From: Stramenopiles sp. TOSAG23-3
Lineage: Eukaryota; Sar
DNA length: 16,150 nt
Assembly: GCA_900128585.1 (NCBI GenBank)
Contig: LT642497.1
Span: 1 to 16,150 of the forward strand
Direction: 5' to 3'
Numbering within the stretch: position 1 is the stretch's first letter; each line of letters opens with the position of its first letter. The translations under genes were made by a program, and so were the position numbers. Positions 14,590 through 16,150 of this stretch are shown here, one piece after another. The notes beneath the pieces are model-generated. The model was not told where the DNA came from. It was given only the letters and a program-made list of their open reading frames with translations, and made no database searches.

Positions 14590-15648
14590 ATGGTTCAAGC
14601 TAGAAAAAGAGCAAGCTCTCTCAAGAGGGCCACCGTACTTCAGCTTCTCGTCAGCATTCTTCTGGCTATAACGACTGGAGCTCAGGGATTGTTGCTGCAA
14701 GGCCTTCGTCGAGCTTTCCGCGGGGTGCGTCGGGTGGGCAAGTCCCCAAAATTCCGGGGTCTTGCCGTACAAGAGGGCTCGGTAGTGCGGAAGGAAGCAG
14801 CTTTGACTTCTGTTGGAATAATGTCGCTGGTAAGAGATCCCAGAAACATCGAGACTTGGCTGGACATACACAGACAGTTGGGGATAAAACATTTTTACAT
14901 AAGCGTGGAAGATTCTCCGGGTACGTTTGATTATTTAGATAAATTGCCGTTCGTTACTGCAAAGAAATCAAAAGGTAATGGTGGGGTGGACGAATGGTGG
15001 AACCTTATGGGAAGGCAAGGTGATTGGGATGAATTAGCAATTTGGGCAGCCAGAAACGACCTCCATGGGGTGAAATGGTTGGTGTCAATGGACGCGGACG
15101 AGATTTTGTGGGGTAATTTGTCTGTTATTGAAAATTTACCGGAAAAAGTGCGTACATTTAAACTGTATAACGAGGAAGCACGGTATGATAAAGTTCCTAC
15201 TCTGGCTGACAACTGTTTTGAGGCTACCTATTTTGTGAAATGTTGGGGCCAGGCGGATCCTCTGAACAAGAAATGCAATTCCTATAGCAATGGAAAATCC
15301 GGGGGAAGAGTAGCAGCGGATGTGCACCCATGGGGACCACACTATATGCGATCAGACGGAATCAAGCCAGGTAATTCCCCATGGCTAGAAGGTATTCGAA
15401 TCCGGCATTACGATAGTTGCAGTTTCAGCAAGTGGAAATCGAAGTTTTGGCACCTGGCGGGAAGAAAGAAACATAAAAAAGATCCGGGTATGATTTGGTA
15501 TCACGAATCGATGGAGGCCATAAGATCAAACAACATTGTAAATATGTACAAAACCTACAAAAAATATAAGGTATTAACAAAAGGTGACCTTGAGAAAATA
15601 AAGAAAAGAGGCCTGCAGGCTCTATCGTCAATGAGTGTGCTTCTGTAA
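14590..15648 (+). CDS. type II membrane glycosyltransferase, GT2/GT92-like (GT-A fold)
   Basis: 352 residues from the first in-frame ATG. The open frame extends to a TTG at 14482 with no ATG before this one. A basic N-terminus (ARKRASSLKR) and a hydrophobic helix (about 14-36) form a signal anchor, typical of Golgi or ER glycosyltransferases. The catalytic part begins GIMSLVRDPRNIETWLDIH (76-94), matching the start of the Glyco_tranf_2_4/GT92-type domain, where a nucleotide-sugar-binding strand is followed by E-W-L-x-[YH]-H and LGIKHFYI. The metal-binding DxD is MDADEI (Asp168-Asp170), followed further on by an RIRHYDS (270-276) histidine motif that in the family helps form the active site. 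It probably transfers a sugar in the secretory pathway; donor and acceptor cannot be read from sequence. No partner gene nearby. Confidence 0.82.
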   Translation: MVQARKRASSLKRATVLQLLVSILLAITTGAQGLLLQGLRRAFRGVRRVGKSPKFRGLAVQEGSVVRKEAALTSVGIMSLVRDPRNIETWLDIHRQLGIKHFYISVEDSPGTFDYLDKLPFVTAKKSKGNGGVDEWWNLMGRQGDWDELAIWAARNDLHGVKWLVSMDADEILWGNLSVIENLPEKVRTFKLYNEEARYDKVPTLADNCFEATYFVKCWGQADPLNKKCNSYSNGKSGGRVAADVHPWGPHYMRSDGIKPGNSPWLEGIRIRHYDSCSFSKWKSKFWHLAGRKKHKKDPGMIWYHESMEAIRSNNIVNMYKTYKKYKVLTKGDLEKIKKRGLQALSSMSVLL

Positions 15649-15891
15649 AGAAGAAAACAAAGAAAATTACATATTGTTTTTGGTAATGTACAAGTAAATC
15701 CTATTCTATTACGGAGGAAGGAGGTACCCGTACCGTACCGGTATAAGCGAACAAGGAGACAAGGAGGTCCACTTTCTTTTTTTTTCTTCTTCGTCGTTTT
15801 GTTGTTTTTTGTTGTTTGTTTGTTGTCGCGGCGGCTGCTGCTACCTGCTACGGTTCGGTATAATATTAATACCGGTGCCCTGTACCCCGTA
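15649..15891. other. spacer with GTACC repeats downstream of the glycosyltransferase
   Basis: No gene seen. Contains tandem GTACC words near 15723-15742, a T/TTG-rich stretch (15775-15827), a (CGG/CTG)-rich stretch, and the 15856-15873 repeat copy. It leads directly into the large inverted repeat. Confidence 0.6.
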
Positions 15892-16150
15892 CCGCACGAA
15901 TACCTGAACCGTCGGTACTACCTGGTACGTACCTGGTAATATTTTAATATACAACGACGTTATTATTATTATATTTCCATATTATATTATTATTACTTGG
16001 TATAATAAAATTATTATTATTATAAAAAATATAAATGAAGTAGAATGCGAACGAAAAGAAATGAAATATTTTACAATAATAACGTCGTTGTATATTAAAA
16101 TATTACCAGGTACGTACCAGGTAGTACCGACGGTTCAGGTATTCGTGCGG
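15892..16150. repeat. large perfect inverted repeat (76-bp or longer arms)
   Basis: The left arm 15892-15967 is identical, base for base, to the reverse complement of 16075-16150. The arms flank a 107-base AT-rich centre (15968-16074). The pairing breaks at the first base inside the arm (15968/16074) but does not break at the outer side, where the window ends, so the true arm may be longer. The arms carry CCTGGTACGTACCTGG and GAACCGTCGGTACTACC type words. It could be a foldback/MITE-like element, a chromosomal palindrome, or an assembly end created by the repeat. No transposase and no target-site duplication can be seen. Confidence 0.9.

Noticed and set aside
1-16150. tRNA, rRNA, spliceosomal snRNA, CRISPR array or transposase gene
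   Set aside because: I looked for T-loop words, U1/U6 landmark words, regularly spaced repeats and DDE/RT-like frames and saw none. This was reading by eye; a tRNA/Rfam search would be decisive.

Overview
The window looks like nuclear DNA of a compact, intron-poor unicellular eukaryote, most likely a microalga or related protist. Gene-rich stretches of higher GC are separated by very AT-rich spacers full of T and A runs, ATT and TTC microsatellites and GTACC-rich motifs. All three standard stop codons are used. The content is eukaryotic: an LSm5 spliceosomal/decay subunit, a type II membrane glycosyltransferase, a four-helix COPI/Golgi-type membrane protein, a signal-peptide protein with five N-glycosylation sequons, and a HEAT/coiled-coil/EF-hand protein. 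The Cys-rich secreted protein gives a weak impression of a stramenopile or haptophyte alga, but the sequence alone does not settle the lineage.

Layout: 1-1064 is AT-rich spacer, perhaps with the tail of an upstream gene in the first 54 bases. An EMB8/ABHD-like alpha/beta hydrolase (+) lies at 1065-2072. After a 0.7 kb spacer with GTACC-type palindromes comes a 1124-residue HEAT/coiled-coil/EF-hand protein (+, 2783-6157). It converges with a small four-TM protein (-, 6262-6966). A 1.1 kb divergent spacer with long pyrimidine and purine tracts leads to a 516-residue protein, probably mitochondrial and single-pass (+, 8096-9646). Next is a small gene that is not a single open frame and that I reconstruct as two exons on the minus strand (9747-10256). 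It is divergent by only 44 bp from a secreted Cys-rich protein (+, 10301-11011). LSm5 (+, 11665-11949) converges on a 354-residue Lys-rich/coiled-coil protein (-, 12263-13327), with two GC-rich hairpins between them. After a 1.26 kb spacer comes a glycosyltransferase (+, 14590-15648). The window ends inside one arm of a perfect inverted repeat of at least 76 bp.

The genes do not form an operon or an obvious pathway; they read as ordinary housekeeping and secretory-pathway genes plus lineage-specific unknowns. Three of the longest open frames begin at GTG or TTG; for a nuclear gene I moved these starts to the first in-frame ATG. I found no convincing new defence or mobile system. The best leads are the terminal inverted repeat, the hidden two-exon gene, the dispersed GTACC-type repeats and the LSm5-side hairpins.
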